A stretch of 64,000 bases of DNA, from contig NZ_JAFNIH010000041.1 in NCBI RefSeq assembly GCF_019160155.1, positions 1 to 64,000 on the forward strand, given 5' to 3'. Origin of the DNA: Pinisolibacter aquiterrae (lineage in GTDB: Bacteria; Pseudomonadota; Alphaproteobacteria; Rhizobiales; Ancalomicrobiaceae). A program made the position numbers and the translations under genes. The notes beneath the pieces were generated by a model. That model saw nothing but the letters and a program-made list of their open reading frames with translations. It did not search any database and was not told where the DNA came from. Below, piece by piece: positions 45,551 through 54,808 of this stretch. Position 1 is the stretch's first letter. Each line of letters starts with the position of its first letter.

Positions 45551-45640
45551 CCGCCCACCGTTTCCCCTCGCGGGAGAAGGTGCCCCGGGGGGGCGAACGA
45601 AGCGGTTCTTCGTGGGAGACCCACCGCGGAGGGGCATCCC
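45551..45640. repeat. Fragment of dispersed intergenic repeat
   Basis: The stretch after the thioesterase gene contains CCCCTCGCGGGAGAAGGTGC and a G/C-rich palindromic mix. These resemble the CTCCCGC-type extragenic repeats common in alphaproteobacteria, here degenerate. Only a comparison with the rest of the genome could prove it is repeated. Confidence 0.35.
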
Positions 45641-45711
45641 GGCGCGACGGTCGGGGCATTGGCGTCGGCGCGCGGCTTCGGCTATGGTCCGGCGCAGTCA
45701 GGAGCCTTCCC

Positions 45712-46539
45712 ATGTCGCACGATCCCGCCGCCGCCACCGCCCCCCGTCCCACGCCGGCCGAGGCGCCGAGCGCCGGGCCGGGTGGAGAGGCGACCGCCTC
45801 CTTCGGCTTCACCGAGGTGCCGCTCTCCGAGAAGCAGCATCTGGTCGACGACGTCTTCCACAAGGTGGCGAGCCGCTACGACGTCATGAACGACGTCATG
45901 TCCGGCGGCCTGCACCGGCTGTGGAAGGACGCGATGGTGGCGAAACTGTCGCCGCCGCGCCTCGGCCGTCGCCCCTACACGGTGCTCGACATGGCCGGCG
46001 GCACCGGCGACATCGCCTTCCGCATCGTCGAGAAGTCCGATCGCAAGGCTCACGTCACCGTCTCCGACATCAACGCCTCGATGCTCGGCGTCGGCCGCGA
46101 GCGCGCCGAGAAGCGCGGCCTCTCCGCCAATCTCGACTTCGTCGAGGCCAACGCGGAAGAGTTGCCCTTCGAAAACGACCGCTTCGACGCCTATACGATC
46201 GCCTTCGGCATTCGCAACGTGCCGCGCATCGACAAGGCGCTGAAGGAGGCCTACCGGGTCTTGAAGCCGGGCGGGCGCCTCCTGGTGCTGGAGTTCTCCG
46301 CCGTGGTCGTCCCCGGCCTCGACAAGATCTACGACGCCTTCTCCTTCAATCTGATCCCGCTGATGGGCCGTGCCATCGCCGGCGACGGCGAGCCCTACCG
46401 CTATCTGGTGGAATCGATCCGCAAGTTCCCGCCCCAGGAGAAATTCGCCCAGATGATCCGCGACGCCGGCTTCTCGCGCGTCGACTACACCAATTTCACC
46501 GGCGGCATCGCCGCGCTGCACTCCGGCTGGAAGATCTGA
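45712..46539 (+). CDS. ubiE: Demethylmenaquinone/ubiquinone C-methyltransferase UbiE
   Basis: This 275 aa SAM-dependent methyltransferase has SAM motif [17 protein letters not shown] and [17 protein letters not shown]. The UbiE signatures are [18 protein letters not shown] and [15 protein letters not shown], with a C-terminal [14 protein letters not shown]. It makes the C-methylation in ubiquinone synthesis. The first 30 residues are an Ala/Pro-rich extension. The start [11 protein letters not shown] follows CAGGAG. ubiB starts 4 bases after its stop, so the two quinone genes are one operon. Confidence 0.95.
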   Translation: MSHDPAAATAPRPTPAEAPSAGPGGEATASFGFTEVPLSEKQHLVDDVFHKVASRYDVMNDVMSGGLHRLWKDAMVAKLSPPRLGRRPYTVLDMAGGTGDIAFRIVEKSDRKAHVTVSDINASMLGVGRERAEKRGLSANLDFVEANAEELPFENDRFDAYTIAFGIRNVPRIDKALKEAYRVLKPGGRLLVLEFSAVVVPGLDKIYDAFSFNLIPLMGRAIAGDGEPYRYLVESIRKFPPQEKFAQMIRDAGFSRVDYTNFTGGIAALHSGWKI

Positions 46540-46543
46540 GATC

Positions 46544-48130
46544 ATGAGCGGGGCGATCGGTTCGGTGTTCCGGCTCGCCTGGGCCGGATGGGTTCTGGCG
46601 CGCGAGGGCGTGCTCACCGCCATGGCGCCGCCGGATCCCCCGGCGATCGGCCGCGTGGTGCTGTGGGCGGCCGGGCTGATCGAGCGCCGCGAGGCCGACG
46701 GCGTCTCGCGCGGCCTGCGCGCCAGCCGCGCGCTCAATCGCCTCGGCCCCTCCTACGTCAAGCTCGGCCAGTTCCTCGCCACCCGCCCCGACGTGGTCGG
46801 CCGCGCCATGGCCGACGATCTGGAAGCCCTCCAGGACCGGGTCGAGCCCTTCTCGTCGGATCTCGCCCGGACGATCGTCGCCAAGGCGCTCGGCAAGCCG
46901 CTCGACGCGCTCTTCGTCTCCTTCGGCGACGCGGTGGCGGCGGCCTCGATCGCCCAGGTCCACAAGGCCCGCGTCCGCTCCCGCGACGGCGTGGAGACCG
47001 ACGTGGCCGTGAAGGTGCTGCGACCCGACGTCGAGATCCGGTTCCGGCGCGATCTCGACGCCTTCTATCTCGCCGCCCGGCTGATCGAGCGGCTCCTGCC
47101 CTTCACCCGGCGCCTCCGCCCGGTGGCGGTCGTCGATACGCTCGCCCGCTCGGTCCGCCTCGAGATGGACCTGCGCCTCGAGGCGGCGGCGCTTTCGGAA
47201 ATGGCCGAGAACACCCGCGACGACCCCGACTTCCGGGTACCCACGGTCGACTGGGAGCGCACCCAGCGCGGCGTCCTGACGCTCGAATGGATCGACGGCA
47301 TCAAGCTCAACGAGGGCGAGAAACTCGCCGCCGCCGGCCATGATCCGGTCCGTCTCGCCCGGGTGGTGATGCAGTCCTTCCTGCGCCACGCCATGCGCGA
47401 CGGCTTCTTCCACGCCGACATGCACCAGGGCAATCTGTTCGTCGACGCGAAAGGCGATCTCGTCGCCGTCGATTTCGGCATCACCGGCCGCCTCGCCCCG
47501 TCCGAGCGCCGTTTCCTCGCCGAGATCCTCTACGGCTTCATCACCCGCGACTACGTCCGCACCGCCCAGGTCCATTTCGACGCCGGTTACGTGCCGCCGT
47601 CCCACGACGTCGAGGTCTTCGCCCAGGCGCTGCGCGCCGTCGGCGAGCCGCTGCACGACCGCCCGCCGAGCGAGATCTCCATGGCGGGTCTGCTCGGCCA
47701 GCTCTTCGAATACACCGAGGTCTTCGACATGGCGACGCAGCCGCGTCTGATCCTGTTGCAGAAGACCATGGTGGTGGTGGAAGGCGTCGGCCGCGTCCTC
47801 GATCCCGATCTCGATCTGTGGTCGGTGTCCGAGCCGGTGGTGCGCGAATGGGTCGAGAAGAACCTCGGCCCCGGCGCTCGTCTCGCCGACGTCGGCGCCA
47901 GTGCCGGCGCCGCCGGCCGTCTCGCGCTCGCCCTGCCGCGCCTCGTCGAGCGGCTCGACGCCGTCTCCGGCGCCGCCGCGCGCTGGGCCGAGGGCGGTAT
48001 GCGCCTCGATGCCGAGACGGTCGCCGCGCTCGCCGCCGAGACCCATCGACGCGGTCGCCTCGAACGGGTGGCTTTGGCGGTCGGTGCCGCTTCCCTGGCG
48101 GTGATCGCCTATGTCATGATGACATCCTAA
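46544..48130 (+). CDS. ubiB: Ubiquinone biosynthesis kinase-like protein UbiB
   Basis: UbiB is an atypical protein-kinase-like ATPase (ABC1/ADCK family) required for ubiquinone synthesis. The 528 aa protein has the KxGQ motif YVKLGQFLATRPD, AAASIAQVHKARVRS, DVAVKVLRPDVE, the catalytic-loop DGFFHADMHQGNLFVDAKGD and the DFG-like VDFGITGRL. A C-terminal helix (LALAVGAASLAVIAYVMM-like) anchors it in the inner membrane. It is 4 bases after ubiE. Confidence 0.94.
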   Translation: MSGAIGSVFRLAWAGWVLAREGVLTAMAPPDPPAIGRVVLWAAGLIERREADGVSRGLRASRALNRLGPSYVKLGQFLATRPDVVGRAMADDLEALQDRVEPFSSDLARTIVAKALGKPLDALFVSFGDAVAAASIAQVHKARVRSRDGVETDVAVKVLRPDVEIRFRRDLDAFYLAARLIERLLPFTRRLRPVAVVDTLARSVRLEMDLRLEAAALSEMAENTRDDPDFRVPTVDWERTQRGVLTLEWIDGIKLNEGEKLAAAGHDPVRLARVVMQSFLRHAMRDGFFHADMHQGNLFVDAKGDLVAVDFGITGRLAPSERRFLAEILYGFITRDYVRTAQVHFDAGYVPPSHDVEVFAQALRAVGEPLHDRPPSEISMAGLLGQLFEYTEVFDMATQPRLILLQKTMVVVEGVGRVLDPDLDLWSVSEPVVREWVEKNLGPGARLADVGASAGAAGRLALALPRLVERLDAVSGAAARWAEGGMRLDAETVAALAAETHRRGRLERVALAVGAASLAVIAYVMMTS

Positions 48131-48189
48131 TATATGTCCGCCCGACCTCGGTCGGAGCCACGCGGACGGGATGCGAGGGAGGGCACCCG

Positions 48190-48789
48190 ATGGTTTCCGA
48201 GAACCGGCTCCAGGCCGTCTACGATCTGATCGACGCGACCAATGCCGACGATCCCGTCTCGGTCGAGGTCGGCGGCGTCGCCCGCCCCTACGCGGTGGTC
48301 TATGGCGAGCGCATGACCGAGCGGTTGGCGAAACTCGCGCCCGAGGCCTCGGACCTCCTCAAGATCGCCGTGCGTGCCCAACACGTCCGCCGCTTCGACA
48401 TCGCCCGCTCCACCTACCCGATGGACAAGGTCGGCTATTACGCCTGGCGCAACGCCCTCAAGGTCCATCACGCCGAGGTGGTCGGCAAGCTGATGGTCGA
48501 GGTCGGTTACCCGCAGGCGGACATCGACCGGGTCGGCCAATTGGTGCGCAAGGAGCGGATCAAGCGCGACCCGGAGGCGCAGACCGTCGAGGATTGCGCC
48601 TCGCTGGTCTTCCTCGAGCACGAATACGCGGCCTTCGGCGCCAAATACACCGACGAGAAGGTGATCGACATCGTCGCCAAGACCTGGGCGAAGATGTCCG
48701 ACGCCGGTCACGCTCAGGCGTTGGAGCTGGTGCCGCTCCTGCCCGAGCGCCTGCAGACGCTGACCGTCAAGGCCGTCACCGGGGCGTGA
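48190..48789 (+). CDS. DUF4202-family protein
   Basis: This 199 aa cytosolic protein fits DUF4202: RLQAVYDLIDATNADDP, VVYGERMTERLAKLAP, IAVRAQHVRRFDIARSTYP, MDKVGYYAWRNALKVHHAEV, RVGQLVRKERIKRDPEAQTV and LVFLEHEYAAFGAK. The H-RR-F and HH-E patterns with later Asp residues suggest an HD-like helical, possibly metal-binding fold. Function is not known. ATG 48190 lies 60 bases after ubiB. Its 3' end overlaps the convergent flavoprotein gene by 14 bases. Confidence 0.82.
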   Translation: MVSENRLQAVYDLIDATNADDPVSVEVGGVARPYAVVYGERMTERLAKLAPEASDLLKIAVRAQHVRRFDIARSTYPMDKVGYYAWRNALKVHHAEVVGKLMVEVGYPQADIDRVGQLVRKERIKRDPEAQTVEDCASLVFLEHEYAAFGAKYTDEKVIDIVAKTWAKMSDAGHAQALELVPLLPERLQTLTVKAVTGA

Positions 48790-50077
48790 CGGTCTCCGCC
48801 TCGGACGGCGCGGCCGCATCGGCGCTGGCCTCGGGATCCGGGCGCGGAGAGCGGCGTCCGAGGAAACCGGCGACGCCCTCGCCGGCGATCACGCCGGTGG
48901 AGAAACACGCCTGCAGCAGATAGCCGCCGGTCGGCGCCTCCCAGTCGATCATCTCGCCGGCGACGAAGACGCCCGGCAGACGCTTGATCATGAAGGCGTC
49001 GGTGAGTTCGGCGAAGCGGATGCCGCCGGCCGAGGAGATCGCCCGGTCGAGCGGCCGCGCCGCCGTCACGGTGATCGGCGTCGCCTTGATGAGATGCGCC
49101 AGTTCGGCGTGGTCGTGCGGCAGCTTGCCGCCGGCGCCCTCGCGCAGGATGCCGATCGCCGCCGGCGGCAGACCCGCCGCCTTGCGCAGAAGATTGGACT
49201 GGCTGTCGCCCTTGCGGCCGCGCGCCAGCGAGGAGGCGAGCTCGGCGGCGCTCATCGCGGTCTTGAGATCGATCTCGATGGTGACCGGCCCGGCGTCGGC
49301 GGCGAGCGCCTCGCGCAGTGGCGCGGAGAGCGCGTAGATCGCCCCGCCCTCGAGCCCGTCGGCGGTGATCATCGCCTCGCCGATCGAGACGCGGTCGCCG
49401 AACCGGATCGCCACCCGCTTCAAGGGCTGCCCGGCGAAGCGCGCGCGGAAGATCTCCGACCACGGCACGGTGAAGCCGCAGTTGGTGGGCCGCAGGGGCG
49501 CCACCTCGACGCCCTCGGCGACGATCGTGTCGACCCAGGCGCCGTTCGAGCCGAGCCGTGGCCAACTGGCGCCGCCGAGCGCCAGCACGCAGGCATCCGC
49601 CTTCAGCGTCTCGACCGTGCCGTCGGCATGGGCGAAGGTGAGCCCGCCCTCCGCGAGGCTCGCGCCGGGGCCGAAGCCGGTCCATGTGAGCCGGGTGCGC
49701 ATGGTGACCCCGAGCGCGTCGAGCCGGCCGAGCCAGGCGCGCAGGAGCGGCGAGGCCTTGAACGAACAGGGAAAGATCCGTCCTGACGAGCCGGTGAAGG
49801 TCTCCTCGCCGAGGCCGCGCGCCCAGGCGCGCAGGTCGTCCGGCGAAAACACCGAGATCGCCGTGGCGAGCGCCCCGGCGGCCTCGCCGTAGCGCGCCAT
49901 GAAGCGCTCGCGCGCCTCCGAATGGGTGAGGTTGAGCCCGCCGCGCCCGGCCATCAGGAGCTTGCGCCCGAACGACGGCATCCGGTCCACCAGGGTGACG
50001 TGATGGCCGGCGGAGGCGATCACCTCGGCGGCCATCAATCCGGCCGGCCCGGCGCCGACGACGATCACTTCACCCAT
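48776..50077 (-). CDS. HI0933-like FAD-dependent oxidoreductase (TIGR03862 type)
   Basis: This 433 aa flavoprotein begins [20 protein letters not shown], the FAD Rossmann motif. [40 protein letters not shown] and a C-terminal FAD loop ([20 protein letters not shown]) follow. This pattern marks the HI0933/YhiN family, whose reaction is unsettled. It ends [19 protein letters not shown] plus an acidic tail. The start at 50077 puts the Rossmann motif at the N-terminus. It is divergent from wrbA across 385 bases and overlaps the DUF4202 gene at its 3' end. Confidence 0.88.
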   Translation of the reverse strand: MGEVIVVGAGPAGLMAAEVIASAGHHVTLVDRMPSFGRKLLMAGRGGLNLTHSEARERFMARYGEAAGALATAISVFSPDDLRAWARGLGEETFTGSSGRIFPCSFKASPLLRAWLGRLDALGVTMRTRLTWTGFGPGASLAEGGLTFAHADGTVETLKADACVLALGGASWPRLGSNGAWVDTIVAEGVEVAPLRPTNCGFTVPWSEIFRARFAGQPLKRVAIRFGDRVSIGEAMITADGLEGGAIYALSAPLREALAADAGPVTIEIDLKTAMSAAELASSLARGRKGDSQSNLLRKAAGLPPAAIGILREGAGGKLPHDHAELAHLIKATPITVTAARPLDRAISSAGGIRFAELTDAFMIKRLPGVFVAGEMIDWEAPTGGYLLQACFSTGVIAGEGVAGFLGRRSPRPDPEASADAAAPSEAETVTPR

Positions 50078-50462
50078 CACGACTTCTCCGATTTGCGGGC
50101 CTGCGGGGGGCGCGGGCCGGGCGGTGCGCCGTCGCGCGTCCATGATCGACTCGCGTTTCGCCGCCAGCCGGTGTGATCGGCGATCACGACGCCCGGCGCA
50201 AGGAAAACTTGATCGCGCGGAAGGAGTTACCGGAGGCGAGAGGGCCGAGCGGTTGCGCCGCGACGCCCGCTTCCGGGTCGGTGCGCCGGTCCGGGCGGTG
50301 GAACGGGCGACGGACGGCCGGAAGCGTTCGACGAGCCATCGTTCGCGATCGTCGAACGATCCATTCGATCGCTCGGGGATGGGCATGGTCGAGGCGACGG
50401 TGCATGGTGGTTTCACGGATGCGGCACGGGCCGCCCCTCTCATCATCCTTTCGGAGACGGAC
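50078..50462. promoter_or_regulatory. 385-base divergent region with two palindromes
   Basis: No gene is convincing here. GTGATC-GGC-GATCAC (50173-50187) is a perfect palindrome about 100 bases upstream of the flavoprotein gene. ATCGTTCG-CGATCGT-CGAACGAT (50338-50360) is a second inverted repeat with 8-bp arms, 100 bases before wrbA. They are spaced as if each belongs to one of the divergent genes. Confidence 0.5.
50338..50360 (+). promoter_or_regulatory. Candidate operator upstream of wrbA
   Basis: Perfect 8-bp arms ATCGTTCG and CGAACGAT around a 7-base centre (CGATCGT) form a dyad of 23 bases. A further half-site-like CGTTCGACG lies just upstream at about 50325. This is the size expected for a TetR-, MarR- or LysR-type operator. 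No regulator gene of those types is in the neighbourhood. Confidence 0.5.
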
Positions 50463-51062
50463 ATGACCAAGGTTCTGGTTCTCTACTATTCCACTTACGG
50501 CCACATCGAGGCGATGGCGAACGCGGTCGCCGAAGGCGCGCGGTCGGCCGGCGCCGAGGCCGTGGTCAAGCGCGTGCCGGAGACCGTGCCGGAAGAGATC
50601 GCCAAGGGCGCGCACTTCAAGCTCGACCAGGCCGCTCCGGTCGCCACCGTCGACGAACTGCCGGAATACGACGCGATCGTCTTCGGCGCCCCGACCCGCT
50701 TCGGCACCGTCGCCTCGCAGATGCGTTCCTTCATCGACCAGACCGGCGGCCTGTGGTTCCAGGGCAAGCTGATCGGCAAGGTCGGCTCCGCCTTCACCTC
50801 CTCCGCGACCCAGCACGGCGGCCAGGAATCGACGCTCCTCGGCTTCCTGCCGACCTTGCTCCATCACGGCATGGTCGTGGTCGGCCTGCCCTACAGCTAC
50901 GCCGGCCAGATGACGATGGACGAGATCGTCGGCGGCTCGCCCTACGGTGCCACCACCATCGCCGCCGGCGACGGCTCGCGCCAGCCCTCGAAGAACGAGC
51001 TCGACGCCGCCCGCTTCCAGGGCAAGCACGTCGCCGAGATCGCGGCGAAGCTGAAGGGCTGA
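50463..51062 (+). CDS. wrbA: NAD(P)H:quinone oxidoreductase WrbA
   Basis: This 199 aa flavodoxin-like protein reduces quinones by two electrons, avoiding semiquinone stress. It has the FMN phosphate loop [32 protein letters not shown] (FMN/quinone contacts), [19 protein letters not shown] and [20 protein letters not shown]. The length matches E. coli WrbA (198 aa). ATG at 50463 is preceded by CGGAGACGG. A bidirectional terminator follows at 51132, and a dyad lies upstream. It is probably monocistronic. Confidence 0.95.
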   Translation: MTKVLVLYYSTYGHIEAMANAVAEGARSAGAEAVVKRVPETVPEEIAKGAHFKLDQAAPVATVDELPEYDAIVFGAPTRFGTVASQMRSFIDQTGGLWFQGKLIGKVGSAFTSSATQHGGQESTLLGFLPTLLHHGMVVVGLPYSYAGQMTMDEIVGGSPYGATTIAAGDGSRQPSKNELDAARFQGKHVAEIAAKLKG

Positions 51063-51131
51063 GCACACCTCGGTCCGGCGATCGGCGCCGAGCGCTCGTC
51101 GCTCGCGCCCCGCCGCCTCGAACCACCGATG

Positions 51132-51165
51132 GACCCCGTCGATCTCGCGATCGGCGGGGTCTTTC
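51132..51165. terminator. Bidirectional terminator between wrbA and the lplT-aas fusion
   Basis: GACCCCGTCGATC (51132-51144) pairs with GATCGGCGGGGTC (51149-51161), one T-G wobble, loop TCGC, followed by TTTCG. It lies 4 bases from the stop of the convergent acyltransferase gene. Confidence 0.75.
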
Positions 51166-51168
51166 GCG

Positions 51169-54100
51169 TCAGGCCGCGGCGACCGCCTCGCGCACCATCC
51201 GCGTCACCGCGACGTTGTCGACCTTGCCGGTGCCGAGCAGCGGCATCTTCTCCCAGATCATCACCTCGGACGGGTTCATCAGCTCCGACGCCCCCTGATC
51301 CCGGGCATGGGCGAGGAACTGCGGTCGGGTCGCCGTCGGTTCGGTGGTGACCAGGATCACTCGCTCGCCCTTCTTCGCGTCGGGCACGGCGGCGGCGGCG
51401 ATCTGCGCGTCCGGCCAGACGCCCGCCGCCAGTTTCTCGATCGCCGCCAGCGACACCATCTCGCCGCCGATCTTGGCGAAGCGCTTGGCGCGGCCGAGGA
51501 TGGTGACGAAACCGTCCGCGTCGATCTTCACGATGTCGCCGGTGTCGTGCCAGCCCTCGACCGGCGGCTCCAGCACGCCCGGTGCCTCGGCGCGCAGGTA
51601 GCCCATCATCACGTTGGGCCCCTTGAGGTGGAGACGCCCGCCCTCGGCGACGCCCGGCACCGGCTCGAGCCGCGGCTCCATCCCCGGCAGGAGCCGGCCG
51701 ACCGTGCCGAAGCGGTTGAACATCGGCGTGTTGAGCGCCACCACCGGCGCGGTCTCGGTGACGCCGTAGCCCTCCAGGATGCGCAGGCCGAACTTCTCGC
51801 CCCACACCCGCCGCGTCGTCTCCTTGACCGGCTCGGCCCCGGCGACGACGTAGCGCAGCGAGCGGAAGTCGTAAGGGTGCGCGGCGCGGCCGTAGCCGGC
51901 GAGGAACGTGTCGGTGCCGAAGAGGATCGTGGCGTTGAAGCCGTAGACCAGTTCCGGCACCACCCGGTAGTGCAGCGGCGAGGGATAGAGGAAGACCGGC
52001 ACGCCATAGACCAGCGGCAGCACCAGACCCGCCGTCAGTCCGAAGGAATGGAACACCGGCAGCACGTCGAGCACCTTGTCGGCGCGGCCGAAGTCGATCC
52101 GGGCGGCGGCCTGGGCGGTGTTGGCGAGCATGTTGCGCGAGGAGAGCACCACGCCCTTCGGCGTCCCCTCCGAGCCGGAGGTGAAGAGAACCGCGACCCG
52201 GTCGTCGGGTCCGCGCCGATGCAGCGGATGTTTCCAGCGCAGGAGCCCGAGGAGCCGCTCGATCGTGCCGACCTCGGCGCGCAGATCCTCGAGCCAGAGG
52301 AAGGCGACGTCGTCGGCGAGCGCGGTGATCAGGCCCTCGAGCCGGCCCTTCTCGACGAAGGCGCGCGAGGTGACGATCGTGCCGATCTCCGCCGCCTTCA
52401 CCGCCGCGCGGATGTTGGTCGCCCCGGCGGTGAAGTTGATCATCGCCGGCACCCGTCCGGCCGAATGGAGCCCGAGGAAGGCGAGCACGGCGGCATTGGC
52501 GTTGGGCAGCATCACCCCGACCGCCCCGTCGAGCGGCGCCAACCGCGCCAGCCGCCGGCCGATCACCCGCGATCCCGCCAACAGGCGGCGATAGGAGAGG
52601 GCGCCCGTCACCGGATCCTCGACCGCGACCCGGCCCGGCCCCTCCCGCTTCGCCGCCTCGATCACCGCCTCGATCACGCTCTGATCGGTGCGGGTGGTGG
52701 CGAAGGTGAGATCGGACATGACGCCGTAGAGCGCGGCCCCGGCGGCGCGGCGGCGATGGCGCCCGACCAGCGTCGGATCGACGGTGATCGGCACACCCGG
52801 CAGGATCGTCACCCGCACCTTGGGAAAAAGGCGCCGCCGCACCTGTGAGCGGTCGAGCCGGGTGAAGAAGGTCTGTTCCAAGCCTTCGATCCGGACCGGA
52901 ATGACGGTGGCCCCGGTCTTGATCGCCACCAGTCCGGCGCCGTCGTAGACCTTCATCAGCGAGCCGGTGACGGTGAGGCGCCCCTCGGGGAAGATCACCA
53001 GCGGATCGCCCGATTCCACCCCGTGGATCAGGGTGCGGGTCGCCATCGGCTTGGAGGGGTCGAGCGCCAGCGCGCGGGCGACCTTCAGGAACGGCCGCAC
53101 CCACCAGCGTTTGGCGATGGTCGCGTCGATCGCGAAGACCGGCTCGCGTTCCATCAACGCCAGCGCCAGCCCGGCGTCGAGGAAGGAGACGTGGTTGAGC
53201 GCCACCACCGTGCGGTCGCCGAGCCGGTCGAGGTGCTCGCCGCCTTGGACCTCGAGCCGGAACAGGATCCGGTAGATCAGGAACAGCGCGTCGCGCAGCG
53301 GCGGCGTCGGCAGGGTGGCGAAGACCGCGACGGCGACGACGAGGCCGATCACGGCCATGCCCGCCCAGATCGCCGGGATCGGGATCCCGGCGCTCTGCAG
53401 CGCCGCGACGGCGAGCGCCGACAGCGTCATGAACAGGGCATTGAGCACGTTGACGGCGGCGACCACGCGGGCGCGCGCCTCGACCGGCGCCCAGGTCTGG
53501 AGCGCGGCGAAGACCGGCACCACGTAGAGCCCGCCGGCGATCGCCAGCCCCGCCATGTCGAGCGCGAGGCGCCGGGCGAGCGGGTCGGCGAGGGCCTGCG
53601 TCAGCGCGAGCGGGGCCGTGCGCGGCGCCGCGCCGGCGAGCGCCCAGGCCGCGTCGCCGGCGGCGACGGCGATGAGGACGGCGGCGATCGGTGTCGTCAC
53701 CAGGATCAGCCGATGGCCGGAGAGCCAGGCCGCGAGGCCGGAGCCGACGGCGATGGCGATGGCGAAGATCGCGAGATAGATCGTCACCAGTTCGTCGACG
53801 CCGCCGAGCGCGCCCTTGACCACCGTCGGCAGCAGCGCCAACGCCACCGCGCCGACCGCCCAGAACCAACTGGAGGCGAGGCCGGCCCAGAGCAGGCGCC
53901 GATCGCGACCGAGATGGCGCAGGAGATCGAAGGTCGAGGCGAGGATGTTGGCCCGTATGGCGAGATCGGGGACGCCGCGTCCGGTCTTCGGAATGGCGAA
54001 GGCGGCGACGACGGCGGCGAGCGCGAAGACCATCATGATCCCGGCGAGCCGGACCGGATCGCCGCCGTCCGCCGCCGCCCAGCCGCCGATCACCGTGCCG

Positions 54101-54561
54101 AGCAGGATGGCGAGAAAGGTCGCGGTCTCGATCAGGGCGTTGCCGGCCGGCAGTTCGCCCTTGTCGAGCTGGTCCGGCAGGATCCCGTATTTCACCGGCC
54201 CGAACAGCGCCGCGAGAATGCCGAAGCCGAGCAGGGCCGCGAACAGGACCGGGATCGAATGGAGGACGAAGCCGAGGATCGCCAATCCCGCCACCGGAAT
54301 TTCGACGAGCTTCAGCCGCCGCGCCACGATCGCCTTGTCCCATCGGTCGGCGATCTCGCCGCCGAGCGCGGAGAGGAAGAAGAACGGCGCCATCAGCGTC
54401 GCCGCCGCGAGGCTGACCAGCGGCCCCGCCGCCTCCGCCCCGAGCCGGAAGAGGATCAGGAACACCAGGGCGTTCTTGAGGAAGTTGTCGTTGAGGGCCG
54501 AGAAGAACTGGCACCAGAACAGACCGGCGAAACGGCGCGTGGCGAGGAGCGAATGCGACAT
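51169..54561 (-). CDS. LplT-PlsC-acyl-ACP synthetase fusion (lysophospholipid transporter/acyltransferase)
   Basis: This 1130 aa protein joins three modules. Residues 1-420 are an MFS lysophospholipid flippase (CQFFSALNDNFLKNALVFL, ALGGEIADRWDKA) with about 12 helices. Residues 435-640 are a PlsC acyltransferase (ALNHVSFLDAGLALALM with the HX4D box; IFPEGRLTVTGS). Residues 650-1130 are an AMP-binding acyl-ACP synthetase (VLFTSGSEGTPKGVVLSSRN; GWHDTGDIVKIDADGF). In E. coli LplT and Aas are separate and re-acylate lyso-PE; here one protein should do both flipping and acylation. ATG 54561 gives the MFS start MSHSLLATRRF. A dyad lies 105 bases upstream. Divergent from an antiporter gene. Confidence 0.92.
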   Translation of the reverse strand: MSHSLLATRRFAGLFWCQFFSALNDNFLKNALVFLILFRLGAEAAGPLVSLAAATLMAPFFFLSALGGEIADRWDKAIVARRLKLVEIPVAGLAILGFVLHSIPVLFAALLGFGILAALFGPVKYGILPDQLDKGELPAGNALIETATFLAILLGTVIGGWAAADGGDPVRLAGIMMVFALAAVVAAFAIPKTGRGVPDLAIRANILASTFDLLRHLGRDRRLLWAGLASSWFWAVGAVALALLPTVVKGALGGVDELVTIYLAIFAIAIAVGSGLAAWLSGHRLILVTTPIAAVLIAVAAGDAAWALAGAAPRTAPLALTQALADPLARRLALDMAGLAIAGGLYVVPVFAALQTWAPVEARARVVAAVNVLNALFMTLSALAVAALQSAGIPIPAIWAGMAVIGLVVAVAVFATLPTPPLRDALFLIYRILFRLEVQGGEHLDRLGDRTVVALNHVSFLDAGLALALMEREPVFAIDATIAKRWWVRPFLKVARALALDPSKPMATRTLIHGVESGDPLVIFPEGRLTVTGSLMKVYDGAGLVAIKTGATVIPVRIEGLEQTFFTRLDRSQVRRRLFPKVRVTILPGVPITVDPTLVGRHRRRAAGAALYGVMSDLTFATTRTDQSVIEAVIEAAKREGPGRVAVEDPVTGALSYRRLLAGSRVIGRRLARLAPLDGAVGVMLPNANAAVLAFLGLHSAGRVPAMINFTAGATNIRAAVKAAEIGTIVTSRAFVEKGRLEGLITALADDVAFLWLEDLRAEVGTIERLLGLLRWKHPLHRRGPDDRVAVLFTSGSEGTPKGVVLSSRNMLANTAQAAARIDFGRADKVLDVLPVFHSFGLTAGLVLPLVYGVPVFLYPSPLHYRVVPELVYGFNATILFGTDTFLAGYGRAAHPYDFRSLRYVVAGAEPVKETTRRVWGEKFGLRILEGYGVTETAPVVALNTPMFNRFGTVGRLLPGMEPRLEPVPGVAEGGRLHLKGPNVMMGYLRAEAPGVLEPPVEGWHDTGDIVKIDADGFVTILGRAKRFAKIGGEMVSLAAIEKLAAGVWPDAQIAAAAVPDAKKGERVILVTTEPTATRPQFLAHARDQGASELMNPSEVMIWEKMPLLGTGKVDNVAVTRMVREAVAAA

Positions 54562-54665
54562 CGGTGTCTCCGGTGCCCGAGGCTCGGGCTGACGTCGGGC
54601 GATCCTGTCCGCTTCGCGCTCTTTGCGAAACCCGGAATCGCCGGACGCTTCGCCCCTTTTTGATT

Positions 54666-54678
54666 TGAACAATGTTCA
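54666..54678. promoter_or_regulatory. Dyad TGAACA-A-TGTTCA in the divergent aas/antiporter region
   Basis: This 13-base perfect inverted repeat (arms of 6, one central base) lies in a relatively AT-rich patch (TTTTTGATTT... then AGAAAAATATG). It is 105 bases upstream of the acyltransferase start and 131 bases upstream of the antiporter start. TGAACA/TGTTCA dyads are typical of TetR-family operators. The patch probably contains the promoter of the acyltransferase gene. Confidence 0.5.
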
Positions 54679-54808
54679 GAAAAATATGTCACAGGTCGCG
54701 CTTCGTCGCAAGAGGGCCATGCCGCGCCGCAGAAAAGCCGTGATGGGCGAATGGCATTTCATGCGTGGCGCGGTTAAGTTGACGCAAACGGAAGGGGGAC
54801 TGTGCGAC

